A DNA stretch of 64,000 nt from Palsa-465 sp963800475. Lineage in GTDB: Bacteria; Actinomycetota; Thermoleophilia; Solirubrobacterales; Solirubrobacteraceae. Below the pieces are notes generated by a model that did not search any database, was not told where the DNA came from, and saw nothing but the letters and a program-made list of their open reading frames with translations. The stretch covers positions 496,001-560,000 of the forward strand of contig CAWDAZ010000002.1 of NCBI GenBank assembly GCA_963800475.1, in the 5' to 3' direction. The first letter of the stretch is position 1; the number at the start of each line of letters is the position of its first letter. Of the stretch, positions 25,946-33,222 are shown one piece after another. The position numbers and the translations under genes are program-made.

Positions 25946-26701
25946 GTGCGGTTCGAGGAGGTTGCGGCCCGAATCGAGGGTATTCCGTTCATGAGCCCCG
26001 CGCTGGGCCGCAGGGTGTACGACCACATCATCGCTTCCCGGCCCGAGCAGGTGCTCGAGCTCGGGACGGCGCATGGCGTGTCGGCGGCGTACATCGCCGC
26101 CGCGCTCGAGGCCAACGGCAGCGGGCGCGTGACGACGGTCGACCACGCCGGGGCGTCGTTCGACCCGAGCCCGGCGGAGGTGCTGGAGCGTGCGGGTCTC
26201 GAGCACCTCGTCACGATCGTGCATGAATCCAGCTCGTATAACTGGTTCCTCAAGCAGCAGGTCGAGGAAGCGTCGGACTGGGCGGGCAACTGCACCCCGC
26301 GATATGACTTCGTGTACCTCGACGGCTCGAAGAACTTCAACGTCGATGGGCTCGCGGTGGTGCTGATCGAGAAGCTGCTGCGGCCCGAGGGCTGGCTGCT
26401 GATGGACGACCTCGAGTGGACCTACGAGCACAACCCGTGGATCGTTCCGTCCGGCGACGGCAACCCGCTCGGCCCGCTGTCGGACAGCGAGCGGACCGAG
26501 CCGCACCTACGGGCGGTGTTCGAGCTGATCGTCAAGCAGCACCCGTCGTTCACCCGCCTCGTACGCGAGGACGAGTGGTACGGGTGGGCGCAGAAGCTGC
26601 CCGGCGGTGAGCGCCGCTACAAGCTCGCCAGCAGCCGGCCACTGAGCGCGCTGCTGCTCGCGGAGCTGCGCCGCCGCCGCCACCGGCCGGCGAATCGGTG
26701 A
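25946..26701 (+). CDS. Class I SAM-dependent methyltransferase (Methyltransf_24 type)
   Basis: 251 residues from GTG. VLELGTAHGVSAAYIAAALE is motif I, VTTVDHAG motif II, and FVYLDGSKNFNVDGLAVVLI carries the metal/catalytic aspartate region of the O-methyltransferase-like family; WLLMDDLEWTYEHN follows. GAMT-like proteins of this type sit beside glycosyltransferases and methylate sugars. The open frame upstream of 25946 overlaps the divergent gene and is rejected. The GT4 gene follows after 13 nt. Confidence 0.85.
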   Translation: MRFEEVAARIEGIPFMSPALGRRVYDHIIASRPEQVLELGTAHGVSAAYIAAALEANGSGRVTTVDHAGASFDPSPAEVLERAGLEHLVTIVHESSSYNWFLKQQVEEASDWAGNCTPRYDFVYLDGSKNFNVDGLAVVLIEKLLRPEGWLLMDDLEWTYEHNPWIVPSGDGNPLGPLSDSERTEPHLRAVFELIVKQHPSFTRLVREDEWYGWAQKLPGGERRYKLASSRPLSALLLAELRRRRHRPANR

Positions 26702-26714
26702 CCGCGGTCGCGTG

Positions 26715-27851
26715 ATGCGGGTGCTGGTCGTCCCCAAGTGGTACCCGTGGCCGGACCGGCCGGTGTTCGGGAGCTTCTGCCGCGAGCAGGCGCGCGCGCT
26801 CGCCACTGCGCATGACGTGGTCGTACTTGCATCCGACGCGGTGCGCGCCCCGAGCTTCCCGGTCTTCGAGCTGAGCGAGGGCGTCGAAGACGGGCTGCGC
26901 ACGATTCGGGTCCGCTACCGCCGACCGGCGTTCAGGCCGGCCGCGATGGCGTGCCAGCTCGCAGGGATGCTGGCCGCGCTCCGCAAGCTGCGGCGCGAGC
27001 GGTGGCGGCCCGAGATCGTCCACGCGCACGTGTACTCGGCGGGTCCGCCCGCGCTGGTGCTCGGGCGGGTGAGCCGCGCCCCCGTCGTCGTCACCGAGCA
27101 CTTCACCGGCTTCCAGCGAGGGCTGATCACCGGCTATGACCGGTTCACGGCGCGAGTCGCGTTCCGGTTCGCGGACCTGGTGGCGCCGGTCAGCGATGAC
27201 CTCGCGCGCCAGGTTCGCGCGCTCGAGCCGCGCGCGCGGGTGCGGGTGGTCGAGAACGTCGTCGACACCGACGCCTTCCACCCCTCGGCCGAGCGGCCCG
27301 CGAACGCGCCGCCACGGTTGCTGACGGTCGCGGCGCTCACCGCCAAGAAGGGGCTCGCGAACCTGCTCGAGGCGATCGCTGAGCTGAGGCCATCGCGCCC
27401 GCTGACGCTCGACCTCGTCGGCGACGGGGATCAGTGGGCACCGTTGGAGGCGCTGGCGCGCAACCTTGGGCTGGACGGAGCGGTCAGCTTTTACGGAGAG
27501 CGACCGAAGGCCGAAGTCGCGGAGCTGATGCGCGAGGCGGACCTGTTCGTGCTCCCGAGCCTGTTCGAGAACCTGCCGTGCGTGCTGATCGAGTCGCTCG
27601 CGAGCGGGCTGCCATTCGTCGCCTCGGACGTCGGCGGGGTGCGCGAGCTCGTCGACGGGCCGGGTGGCTCGCTAGTCCCGCCGGGCGATCCGCGCGCGCT
27701 CGCGAGGGCGATCGCAATTGCCCTCGACGAGCGCGAGCGGATCGATCCGGCGGCGCTCGCGGCGCGCGCCCGGGAGCGCTTCGGCTACGAGGCCTTCGAG
27801 CGCAACTGGACAGGCATCTACCGGGAGCTCATCGCCAAGAGCGGTGGGTGA
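26715..27851 (+). CDS. GT4-family glycosyltransferase
   Basis: 378 residues from ATG 26715 (a GTG codon directly before it is an alternative). VLVVPKWYPWPDRPVFGSF, HAHVYSAGPPALVLGR and VVTEHFTGFQRG mark the acceptor half; LLTVAALTAKKGLANLLEAI and LPSLFENLPCVLIESLASG the donor half with a Glu-rich nucleotide pocket. Typical of colanic-acid or capsule GT4 enzymes. Its last 23 nt overlap the convergent GT2 fusion gene. Confidence 0.92.
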   Translation: MRVLVVPKWYPWPDRPVFGSFCREQARALATAHDVVVLASDAVRAPSFPVFELSEGVEDGLRTIRVRYRRPAFRPAAMACQLAGMLAALRKLRRERWRPEIVHAHVYSAGPPALVLGRVSRAPVVVTEHFTGFQRGLITGYDRFTARVAFRFADLVAPVSDDLARQVRALEPRARVRVVENVVDTDAFHPSAERPANAPPRLLTVAALTAKKGLANLLEAIAELRPSRPLTLDLVGDGDQWAPLEALARNLGLDGAVSFYGERPKAEVAELMREADLFVLPSLFENLPCVLIESLASGLPFVASDVGGVRELVDGPGGSLVPPGDPRALARAIAIALDERERIDPAALAARARERFGYEAFERNWTGIYRELIAKSGG

Positions 27852-29487
27852 CCAGCGTCCGCTGCGCCTCCGAGGCGGTCACGTAGGGCCGCTCCGACAG
27901 GAACCGCCGGCCCTCGGCGATCGCGTCCTGACGGTCGTAGGCGGCGGCCACCTTGCGAATCCCGTGCGTGATCGGCGTCGCGTCGACGACCCCGAGGCGC
28001 CACCCGTGCTGGCGGGCGAGCGCGCCCCAGTGGGCGTCGAGCCCCCACCCGACCTTGAGCTCCGGGAACGGCAACAGCGTGTCGAACGTGACCGCTGCGA
28101 ACGCGACCAGCGGGCCGATCTCGACGTACTCCGTCTCGCGCACGACGCTCCCCGGCCGCCGCCGCGTGACCGCCCACGCCGCGTGCGAGCGGGCGCGATG
28201 CGCCGGCTGCGCGAGCTGCAGCTCGAACCGCTCGACCAGAAACAGGAACGCGTCGAGGAATCCGCGCGGCAGCGCGACGTCGTCGTCGACCACGAGCAGC
28301 CAGTCGTAGTCAGCGACCGGGTTGCGCGCCAGCAGCGCGTTCAGGTTCTCGAACTTGCCGCGGTCGCCCGCGATCGTGCGGTCGAGGTGGACGTCGTGTC
28401 TCGAGCTGCGCAGCTCGCGCCACGCCGCGTCGAGCAGGTTCGACTCCTCGGGCCGCTCGATCCCGAGCGCCAGCACCCGCCGCCGACGTCCGCCGCGCGC
28501 GGCTCGCCGCAGCCGCCAGGGCAGCCCGCGGCCCGCGGCCCGGGCATCGGCCAGCGTGTCGGCGACAACCGCCCTGCTGGTGGCGCGGATCCCGAACACG
28601 AGCCCGCTCGTGCCGGACACGAAGTCGTCGGTGGGAGGATCGGGCACCGGGTCGAGGGTCTCCCGGATCCGGCCCGCCACCTCGGCCGCCATCACGATCC
28701 CGATCGCACAGCGGCGCCGCACGGTGTGCCAGCCGCAGCCCGCCAGGGTGCGAAGCTCAGAGCGGAGCGAGGGAAACGAGCCCTTGCGGGCGTCGTTGCG
28801 CCGCGCCGTGCGACCGAGCGCGTAGGCGGCGCGCGACAGTCGCATCAGGGTCGCGTCCGCGCGCGTGCGGCGGTGATCGAGCCGCGCACCGGCCAGGTAG
28901 CGGATCCGGCCGCCGGCGGCCGCGTACCGGCGCTCCCACTCGTCCTCCTCACCGCGGCCGTGGATTCGCTCGTCGAACGGCCCGACTCGTTCAAGCGCAC
29001 CGCGGCGGATCGCCATGTTGGCCGACCACACCTGCTCGGCGTCGACGTCCCGGTGGCCGAGCTCCAGGTTCGTGATCGGCGCGGGCTCGCGCCCGCACGC
29101 GCGGGGGCCGCCACCCTCGAGCCGGACATGGATCGGGCCGCCGAACACGTCGTAATCGGGGTGCGAGCGCGCGCCGGCGAGCAGCGCCCCGAGCCATCCC
29201 GAGGGCGCCTCGACATCATCGTCGATGAACACGATCAGCTCGCCGTCCGCGGCCGCCACCCCGGCGTTGCGGGCCGCGTTGGCGCCGCGCCGCTCGGGCA
29301 GCACGATCAGCCGTGCGCCGTCGCGCTCAGCGATCCGCGCGGTCGCCGGGTCGGGGCCGTCGGAGACGACGATCACCTCCGCCTTGCACTCGGCTGCCTG
29401 CGGGACGATCGAGCGCAGCGCGACGTCGAGGTACTGCGGCCGCGCGCGCGTCGGGATCACGATCGAGGCGCTCGGGGGCTCGCTCAT
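27829..29487 (-). CDS. Two-domain glycosyltransferase: GT2 plus second GT-A-like domain
   Basis: 552 residues. The N-terminal GT2 domain (about 6-250) has SIVIPTRARPQYLDVALRSI, the DxD-type FIDDDVEAPSGW and the acceptor block HGRGEEDEWERRYAAAG. After an Arg-rich linker, residues about 325-540 form a second domain with WLLVVDDDVALPRGF, GPLVAFAAVTFDTLLPFPEL and GLDAHWGALARQHGWRL, resembling DUF707-like GT-A domains. Two active sites in one chain suggest consecutive sugar additions. GACAAT seven bases before the ATG may be a -10 box; the wecG-like gene lies 48 nt upstream on the same strand. Confidence 0.85.
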   Translation of the reverse strand: MSEPPSASIVIPTRARPQYLDVALRSIVPQAAECKAEVIVVSDGPDPATARIAERDGARLIVLPERRGANAARNAGVAAADGELIVFIDDDVEAPSGWLGALLAGARSHPDYDVFGGPIHVRLEGGGPRACGREPAPITNLELGHRDVDAEQVWSANMAIRRGALERVGPFDERIHGRGEEDEWERRYAAAGGRIRYLAGARLDHRRTRADATLMRLSRAAYALGRTARRNDARKGSFPSLRSELRTLAGCGWHTVRRRCAIGIVMAAEVAGRIRETLDPVPDPPTDDFVSGTSGLVFGIRATSRAVVADTLADARAAGRGLPWRLRRAARGGRRRRVLALGIERPEESNLLDAAWRELRSSRHDVHLDRTIAGDRGKFENLNALLARNPVADYDWLLVVDDDVALPRGFLDAFLFLVERFELQLAQPAHRARSHAAWAVTRRRPGSVVRETEYVEIGPLVAFAAVTFDTLLPFPELKVGWGLDAHWGALARQHGWRLGVVDATPITHGIRKVAAAYDRQDAIAEGRRFLSERPYVTASEAQRTLVTHRSWR

Positions 29488-29535
29488 CGGACGGATTGTC
29501 GCCGTCCGAGATGGCTCGCGGCTCAGCGACAGCGC

Positions 29536-30363
29536 CTAGAGGTTGCGCCCGACCCGTCGGTGCTCGGACAGCTGGCGGGCGAACGCAGCGACGAACAGCG
29601 GGTTGTAGCGCAGGTAGCGCTTCCACAGCCGGCGCGGCTCGCGGCTCAGCCGGTAAGCCCACTCGAGGCCGGATTCCTGGACCCAGTTGGGGGCCTGCGG
29701 CACCAGGCCGGCATGGAAGTCGAACGCTGCGCCCACGCCGATGAGCACCGGAGCCTCGAGGCGGGGACGCATCTTCGCCATCCACTTCTCCTGCTTTGGT
29801 ACCCCGATCCCCACCCACACCATGTCGGCGCGGGAGCGATTGATCTCGGTTGCGACCGCCGTCCGCTCCTCGTCTGTCAACTCTCGGTGCGGCGGACTGT
29901 AACCACCGACGATCTTGATCCCGGGATGGCGCTGGCGCAGGTTGAGCGCGAGCTGCACCAGCGCTCCCTGGTTGCGGCCCCCGTAGAGATAGAAGCGGTG
30001 TCCCTCCGCAGCCGCCTGCGCACACGCGCGAGTCATCAGCTCGGGGCCATAGACGCGACTGCTCAGAGGATGGCCGAGCGCGTTGAGCGCCCACACGAGC
30101 GGCTGGCCGTCAGGCACGTTCAGCGTGGAGCGGAGCAGCGCGGCTCTGAGCTCGGCGTCCTCGCGTGACGCGGTCACCGTGTGGACGTTGCACGCGCAGA
30201 GGTAGGCGCGGCGGCGAGAGACGATCATCGCGGCCATCCAGCCGAGCATCTCGTCGTAGTCGGTCAGCGCGAGCGGCACTCCGAGCACGCCCACGGTCCG
30301 GGGCGCCGGAACGGGGATCGGGCGTACTCGGACCGGACTCTCTGCGGGACTCTTGGAGTACAT
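29536..30363 (-). CDS. WecG/TagA/CpsF-family glycosyltransferase, copy 2
   Basis: 275 residues from the ATG at 30363, preceded by AGGAAG at ribosome-site distance; the longer upstream frame crosses structured non-coding DNA. LCACNVHTVTASREDAELR, the active-site block TLNVPDGQPLVWALNALG, YGPELMTRACAQAAAEG and MVWVGIGVPKQEKWMAKMRP are all conserved. This copy has the canonical PDG motif, unlike copy 1 (CDG). Transfers a sugar, classically ManNAc, to an undecaprenyl-diphosphate-linked acceptor. The C-terminal Arg/Leu-rich helices suit peripheral membrane binding. Confidence 0.92.
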   Translation of the reverse strand: MYSKSPAESPVRVRPIPVPAPRTVGVLGVPLALTDYDEMLGWMAAMIVSRRRAYLCACNVHTVTASREDAELRAALLRSTLNVPDGQPLVWALNALGHPLSSRVYGPELMTRACAQAAAEGHRFYLYGGRNQGALVQLALNLRQRHPGIKIVGGYSPPHRELTDEERTAVATEINRSRADMVWVGIGVPKQEKWMAKMRPRLEAPVLIGVGAAFDFHAGLVPQAPNWVQESGLEWAYRLSREPRRLWKRYLRYNPLFVAAFARQLSEHRRVGRNL

Positions 30364-30397
30364 CAGCTTCCTGCCTGGGTTTCCACGCGGCGACGAG

Positions 30398-30449
30398 CGC
30401 AAACGCGTTGATGGAGGAACGTGCGAAACACAAGAAGGTTTCGCGTTTG
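30398..30449. promoter_or_regulatory. Nested inverted repeat, candidate operator
   Basis: CAAACGCG at 30400-30407 is matched by CGCGTTTG at 30442-30449, and inside it CGAAAC at 30424-30429 by GTTTCG at 30438-30443. It lies 37-86 nt upstream of the wecG-like start, where an operator or leader structure would act. Confidence 0.4.
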
Positions 30450-30600
30450 TGCGATGTAAGCATCTTCGCGCCTGGATCGGCACGCTCGAGCACGCGCTAT
30501 TCTGTAAAACGACACGGAAGTCACACCGGCCCGCGAGCATCGCCCCCTTCTCGCGGGCCCGGACGGCCCCCAGCCCTACCAGGGTCGTCCTTCGGCCGGG

Positions 30601-30627
30601 CCCGTGTCGCGGACACCGCGACGCGGG
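30601..30627. repeat. Strong hairpin, 12-bp stem with 3-nt loop
   Basis: CCCGTGTCGCGG pairs with CCGCGACGCGGG across the loop ACA; only one pair is a G-T wobble. No T-run follows. It lies about 70 nt upstream of the epimerase start. Overlapping its left edge, CGGGCCCGG (30554-30562) pairs with CCGGGCCCG (30596-30604). Confidence 0.6.
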
Positions 30628-30683
30628 CCCGCCACGCTTGCGCTGAGCGCATGCTCGGGGCAAGGCCGGCGGCGACCCCACAG

Positions 30684-30689
30684 TAGCCT
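30684..30689 (+). promoter_or_regulatory. -10 box (TAGCCT) before epimerase gene
   Basis: TAGCCT ends nine bases before the ATG at 30699. The same hexamer precedes the starts at 35773, 60089 and 62454. Confidence 0.45.
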
Positions 30690-30698
30690 CCCGCGGCG

Positions 30699-31628
30699 AT
30701 GGATTGCGTGGTCATCGGCGGAGCCGGATTCATCGGCTCCAACCTGGTCGACGCGCTGGTTGCGCGTGGCGATCGCGTGACCGTCATCGACAACCTCTCG
30801 ACCGGCAAGCGCGAGAACCTCCGGGACGCGCTCGCCGGCGGAGCCCAGCTCGAGGTCGCCGACGTTCGGGACCGCCAGGCGGTGGGGAGTACCTTCGAGG
30901 CAGTGCGACCGGAGCTCGTGTTCCACCTGGCCGCCCAGGTCGACGTGCGCGTGTCGGTCGACGATCCCACGCGCGACGCGGAGACCAACGTCCTGGGGAC
31001 GATCGCCGTGCTCGAGGCCGCGCACCGAGTCGGTGCCCGCCGCGTCCTCAGCAGCTCCACCGGCGGCGGGCTCTACGGAGAGGCGCGTGTGCGTCCGACG
31101 CCCGAGGACCATCCGATCATCCCGCTGGCGCCGTACGGGCAGGCGAAGCTCGCGGCTGAGGGCTACTGCGACCTCTACCAGCGCCTCCACGGCCTGTCGA
31201 CCCTCTCGCTGCGCTACGGCAACGTCTACGGGCCGCGCCAGGACGTCCATGGAGAGGCCGGCGTCGTTGCGATCTTCTGCGGCTGCGTGATCGACGGCCG
31301 GCGCCCGACGGTGTTCGGCGACGGCCGCCAGACGCGGGACTGGATCGAGGTGTCGGACGTCGTCCGCGCGAACCTGCTCGCCGCCGAGGCGAGCCTGACG
31401 GGGGCGCTGAACATCGGCACCGGGCGTGAGACCTCGGTGCTCGATCTGCTCGAGGCGCTCGACGAGGCGAGCGCCGGCCGGCGGCTCCCAGAGCCTGAGT
31501 TCGCCCCGGAGCGCCTTGGCGAGGTGCGCCACAGTTGCCTGTCAGCGGAGCGTGCGCTCGCCGAGCTGGGGTGGCGCTCGGAGGTCGACCTACGCGACGG
31601 GCTCCAGCGTGTCCTCGCCGGGCTCTAG
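30699..31628 (+). CDS. NAD-dependent epimerase, UDP-glucose 4-epimerase-like
   Basis: 309 residues. VIGGAGFIGSNLVDALV binds NAD, SSSTGGGLYGEA carries the Ser/Thr and YGQAK the Tyr-Lys pair. NVYGPRQDVHGEAGVVAIF and VFGDGRQTRDWIEVSDV place it with GalE/Gne-like enzymes that interconvert UDP-Glc/Gal or the GlcNAc/GalNAc pair. With GalT at the left edge it could provide galactose-type donors. Four bases separate it from the next gene. Confidence 0.9.
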   Translation: MDCVVIGGAGFIGSNLVDALVARGDRVTVIDNLSTGKRENLRDALAGGAQLEVADVRDRQAVGSTFEAVRPELVFHLAAQVDVRVSVDDPTRDAETNVLGTIAVLEAAHRVGARRVLSSSTGGGLYGEARVRPTPEDHPIIPLAPYGQAKLAAEGYCDLYQRLHGLSTLSLRYGNVYGPRQDVHGEAGVVAIFCGCVIDGRRPTVFGDGRQTRDWIEVSDVVRANLLAAEASLTGALNIGTGRETSVLDLLEALDEASAGRRLPEPEFAPERLGEVRHSCLSAERALAELGWRSEVDLRDGLQRVLAGL

Positions 31629-31632
31629 CCCA

Positions 31633-32607
31633 ATGGCATCCGTCAGCGTCGCGATTCCTCTCCGCAACGCGGGACCTCGCTTCGAGCAGGTTCTGTCGGC
31701 GGTTCGCTCGCAGAAGCTGGATGCCGCCGGGTCGATACAGCTGCTGGTATGCGATTCCGGCTCGACCGACGCCTCGGTGGCGCTGGCACGGGGATACGGC
31801 GCCGAGGTGATCGAGATCGAGCCGGCGGAGTTCTCCCACGGGGGGACCAGGAATCTGCTGATGGAGCGGGCCGATGGGGAGCATGTCGCGTTCCTCACGC
31901 AGGACTCGGTCCCCGCCGACGAGCGGTGGCTGGCGCGTCTGATTGCAGGCTTCGAGCTGACCGAAGCGGTGGCGCTCGTATTCGGGCCCTACCTTCCGCG
32001 CCCGGACGCGAGCCCGATGGTCGCCAGAGAGCTGACCGGCTGGTTCGGATCGCTGGCCCCCGACGGCGGCCCTCAGGTAGACCGGCTCGGCGAGCATGAG
32101 CGCGACGTTGCCGCGCGGGCGCTACTCGGACGCCGTGGCTACTTCACTGATGCGAACGGCTGCGTGTCGAAGGCGGCATGGTCCTCGGTGCCGTTCCGGA
32201 AAGTTGCGTACGCCGAGGATCACGTCCTGGCGATCGACATGCTGCGCGCCGGGTTTGCGAAGGTCTACATGCCGGACGCCGCGGTGATCCACTCGCACGA
32301 GTACTCCGGCTGGGAGTGGCTGCGGCGGAGCTTCGACGAGGCCCGCGCGGTCCAGGAGGTGTACGGCTTCGACGAGCCCGGCCAGCTCCGGCGGGCGGCG
32401 CTGAACGTGTGGGGGCTCGTCGGCGCAGATCTACGCTGGGCCCGTGGCCACGAGCTGGAGGGCTCCGGTCCAGGCCGGTCCGCGATGCTGATCGGATCGT
32501 CGCTCTGGCATCACCTGCTGCGTGCTGCCGGAACGATGCTGGGCACGCGTGCGCGGCGGCTACCCGTTGCGCTGGTCGGGCGTCTCTCGCTCGAGCGGCG
32601 GAGCTAG
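31633..32607 (+). CDS. GT2-family glycosyltransferase (rhamnosyltransferase-like)
   Basis: 324 residues from the ATG at 31633, four bases after the epimerase stop. VSVAIPLRNAGPRFEQVLSA, VCDSGSTDASVALARGYGAEV, and FLTQDSVPADERWLARL in place of a DxD are characteristic of bacterial rhamnosyltransferases; YAEDHVLAIDMLRAGFAKVY is the acceptor block and HSHEYSGWEWLRRSFDEARA the C-terminal helix. The 3' end overlaps the convergent gene by 48 nt. Confidence 0.88.
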   Translation: MASVSVAIPLRNAGPRFEQVLSAVRSQKLDAAGSIQLLVCDSGSTDASVALARGYGAEVIEIEPAEFSHGGTRNLLMERADGEHVAFLTQDSVPADERWLARLIAGFELTEAVALVFGPYLPRPDASPMVARELTGWFGSLAPDGGPQVDRLGEHERDVAARALLGRRGYFTDANGCVSKAAWSSVPFRKVAYAEDHVLAIDMLRAGFAKVYMPDAAVIHSHEYSGWEWLRRSFDEARAVQEVYGFDEPGQLRRAALNVWGLVGADLRWARGHELEGSGPGRSAMLIGSSLWHHLLRAAGTMLGTRARRLPVALVGRLSLERRS

Positions 32608-33222
32608 CGCGTCCGACCTCGTCGCCTGCACCACGGCCACCCCACCGGCGACGAATGCTGCGAGCAGGCCGGCGAGGAGCAGCCAGAACGTCCACGCCCC
32701 GACCCAGGCCGGCCGGAACAGCGCTGCGCGACGGAACACGGTCGGAAGTAGGGAAAGCAGCGACTCGGGATCGTGGCGCAGGAACAGGAACGCGAGCCGT
32801 TCGTTCGCGCCGAGCAACGTCACCGGCTGCGGCCCGGCGCTGTGGATGCACAGGACGAAACGCCGGCCCCCCGCCACCGTCGCGTCGAGGTTGAACGTCA
32901 CCTCGACGAACTGCCCGTGTCTGGCTTCGGTCCGGCCTGTCGCAATCGTGGCGCCGCGCGGCGAATACACCCCTAACCAGAGCGCTGGTGTCGGCCGCGC
33001 GATCGACGCTACCCAGGTCCGCACGGAGCCGAATCCGACGATCGCCTTCAGCGGACCCTGGCAGGCTTGTCCTCCGGGCCCCAGCATCTTGATGGGCTGG
33101 GAGGGAGGAACGTTCGGGGAGAATGCGGTCCACCGCTGGTCTGCGCCCGCGGCCGCGAACAGCGCGCTGGCGCCCACAACCGCGACCGCGACGAACGTGA
33201 TCACTGTCGCCCGGACGCTCAT
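32560..33222 (-). CDS. Membrane-anchored protein of unknown function
   Basis: 220 residues; the ATG at 33222 overlaps the upstream stop (ATGA). An N-terminal helix (TVITFVAVAVVGASALFAAA) acts as signal or anchor, a beta-rich extracytoplasmic domain of about 130 residues follows (GQFVEVTFNLDATVAGGRRF), then a second helix near 170-195 (AWTFWLLLAGLLAAFVAGGV) and a short basic cytoplasmic tail. Two Cys may form a disulfide outside. Not recognised. Tight coupling to the DUF2142 protein suggests a partner role. Confidence 0.75.
   Translation of the reverse strand: MSVRATVITFVAVAVVGASALFAAAGADQRWTAFSPNVPPSQPIKMLGPGGQACQGPLKAIVGFGSVRTWVASIARPTPALWLGVYSPRGATIATGRTEARHGQFVEVTFNLDATVAGGRRFVLCIHSAGPQPVTLLGANERLAFLFLRHDPESLLSLLPTVFRRAALFRPAWVGAWTFWLLLAGLLAAFVAGGVAVVQATRSDALAPPLERETPDQRNG

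Larger units (their letters stand above)
30364..30698. other. Divergent intergenic region, 335 nt, with nested inverted repeats
   Basis: No credible gene. Near the wecG side are two overlapping inverted repeats (CAAACGCG/CGCGTTTG and CGAAAC/GTTTCG, 30398-30449). Further right are a GC-rich stem-loop at 30554-30604 and a near-perfect 12-bp hairpin at 30601-30627. AT content is locally higher than in coding DNA, and TTTACAGAAT on the minus strand near 30510 may be part of the wecG promoter. Confidence 0.55.

Noticed and set aside
27718..30168. 816-codon plus-strand open frame
   Set aside because: Antisense of the two-domain glycosyltransferase and second wecG; no motif, and both minus-strand proteins are clearly conserved.
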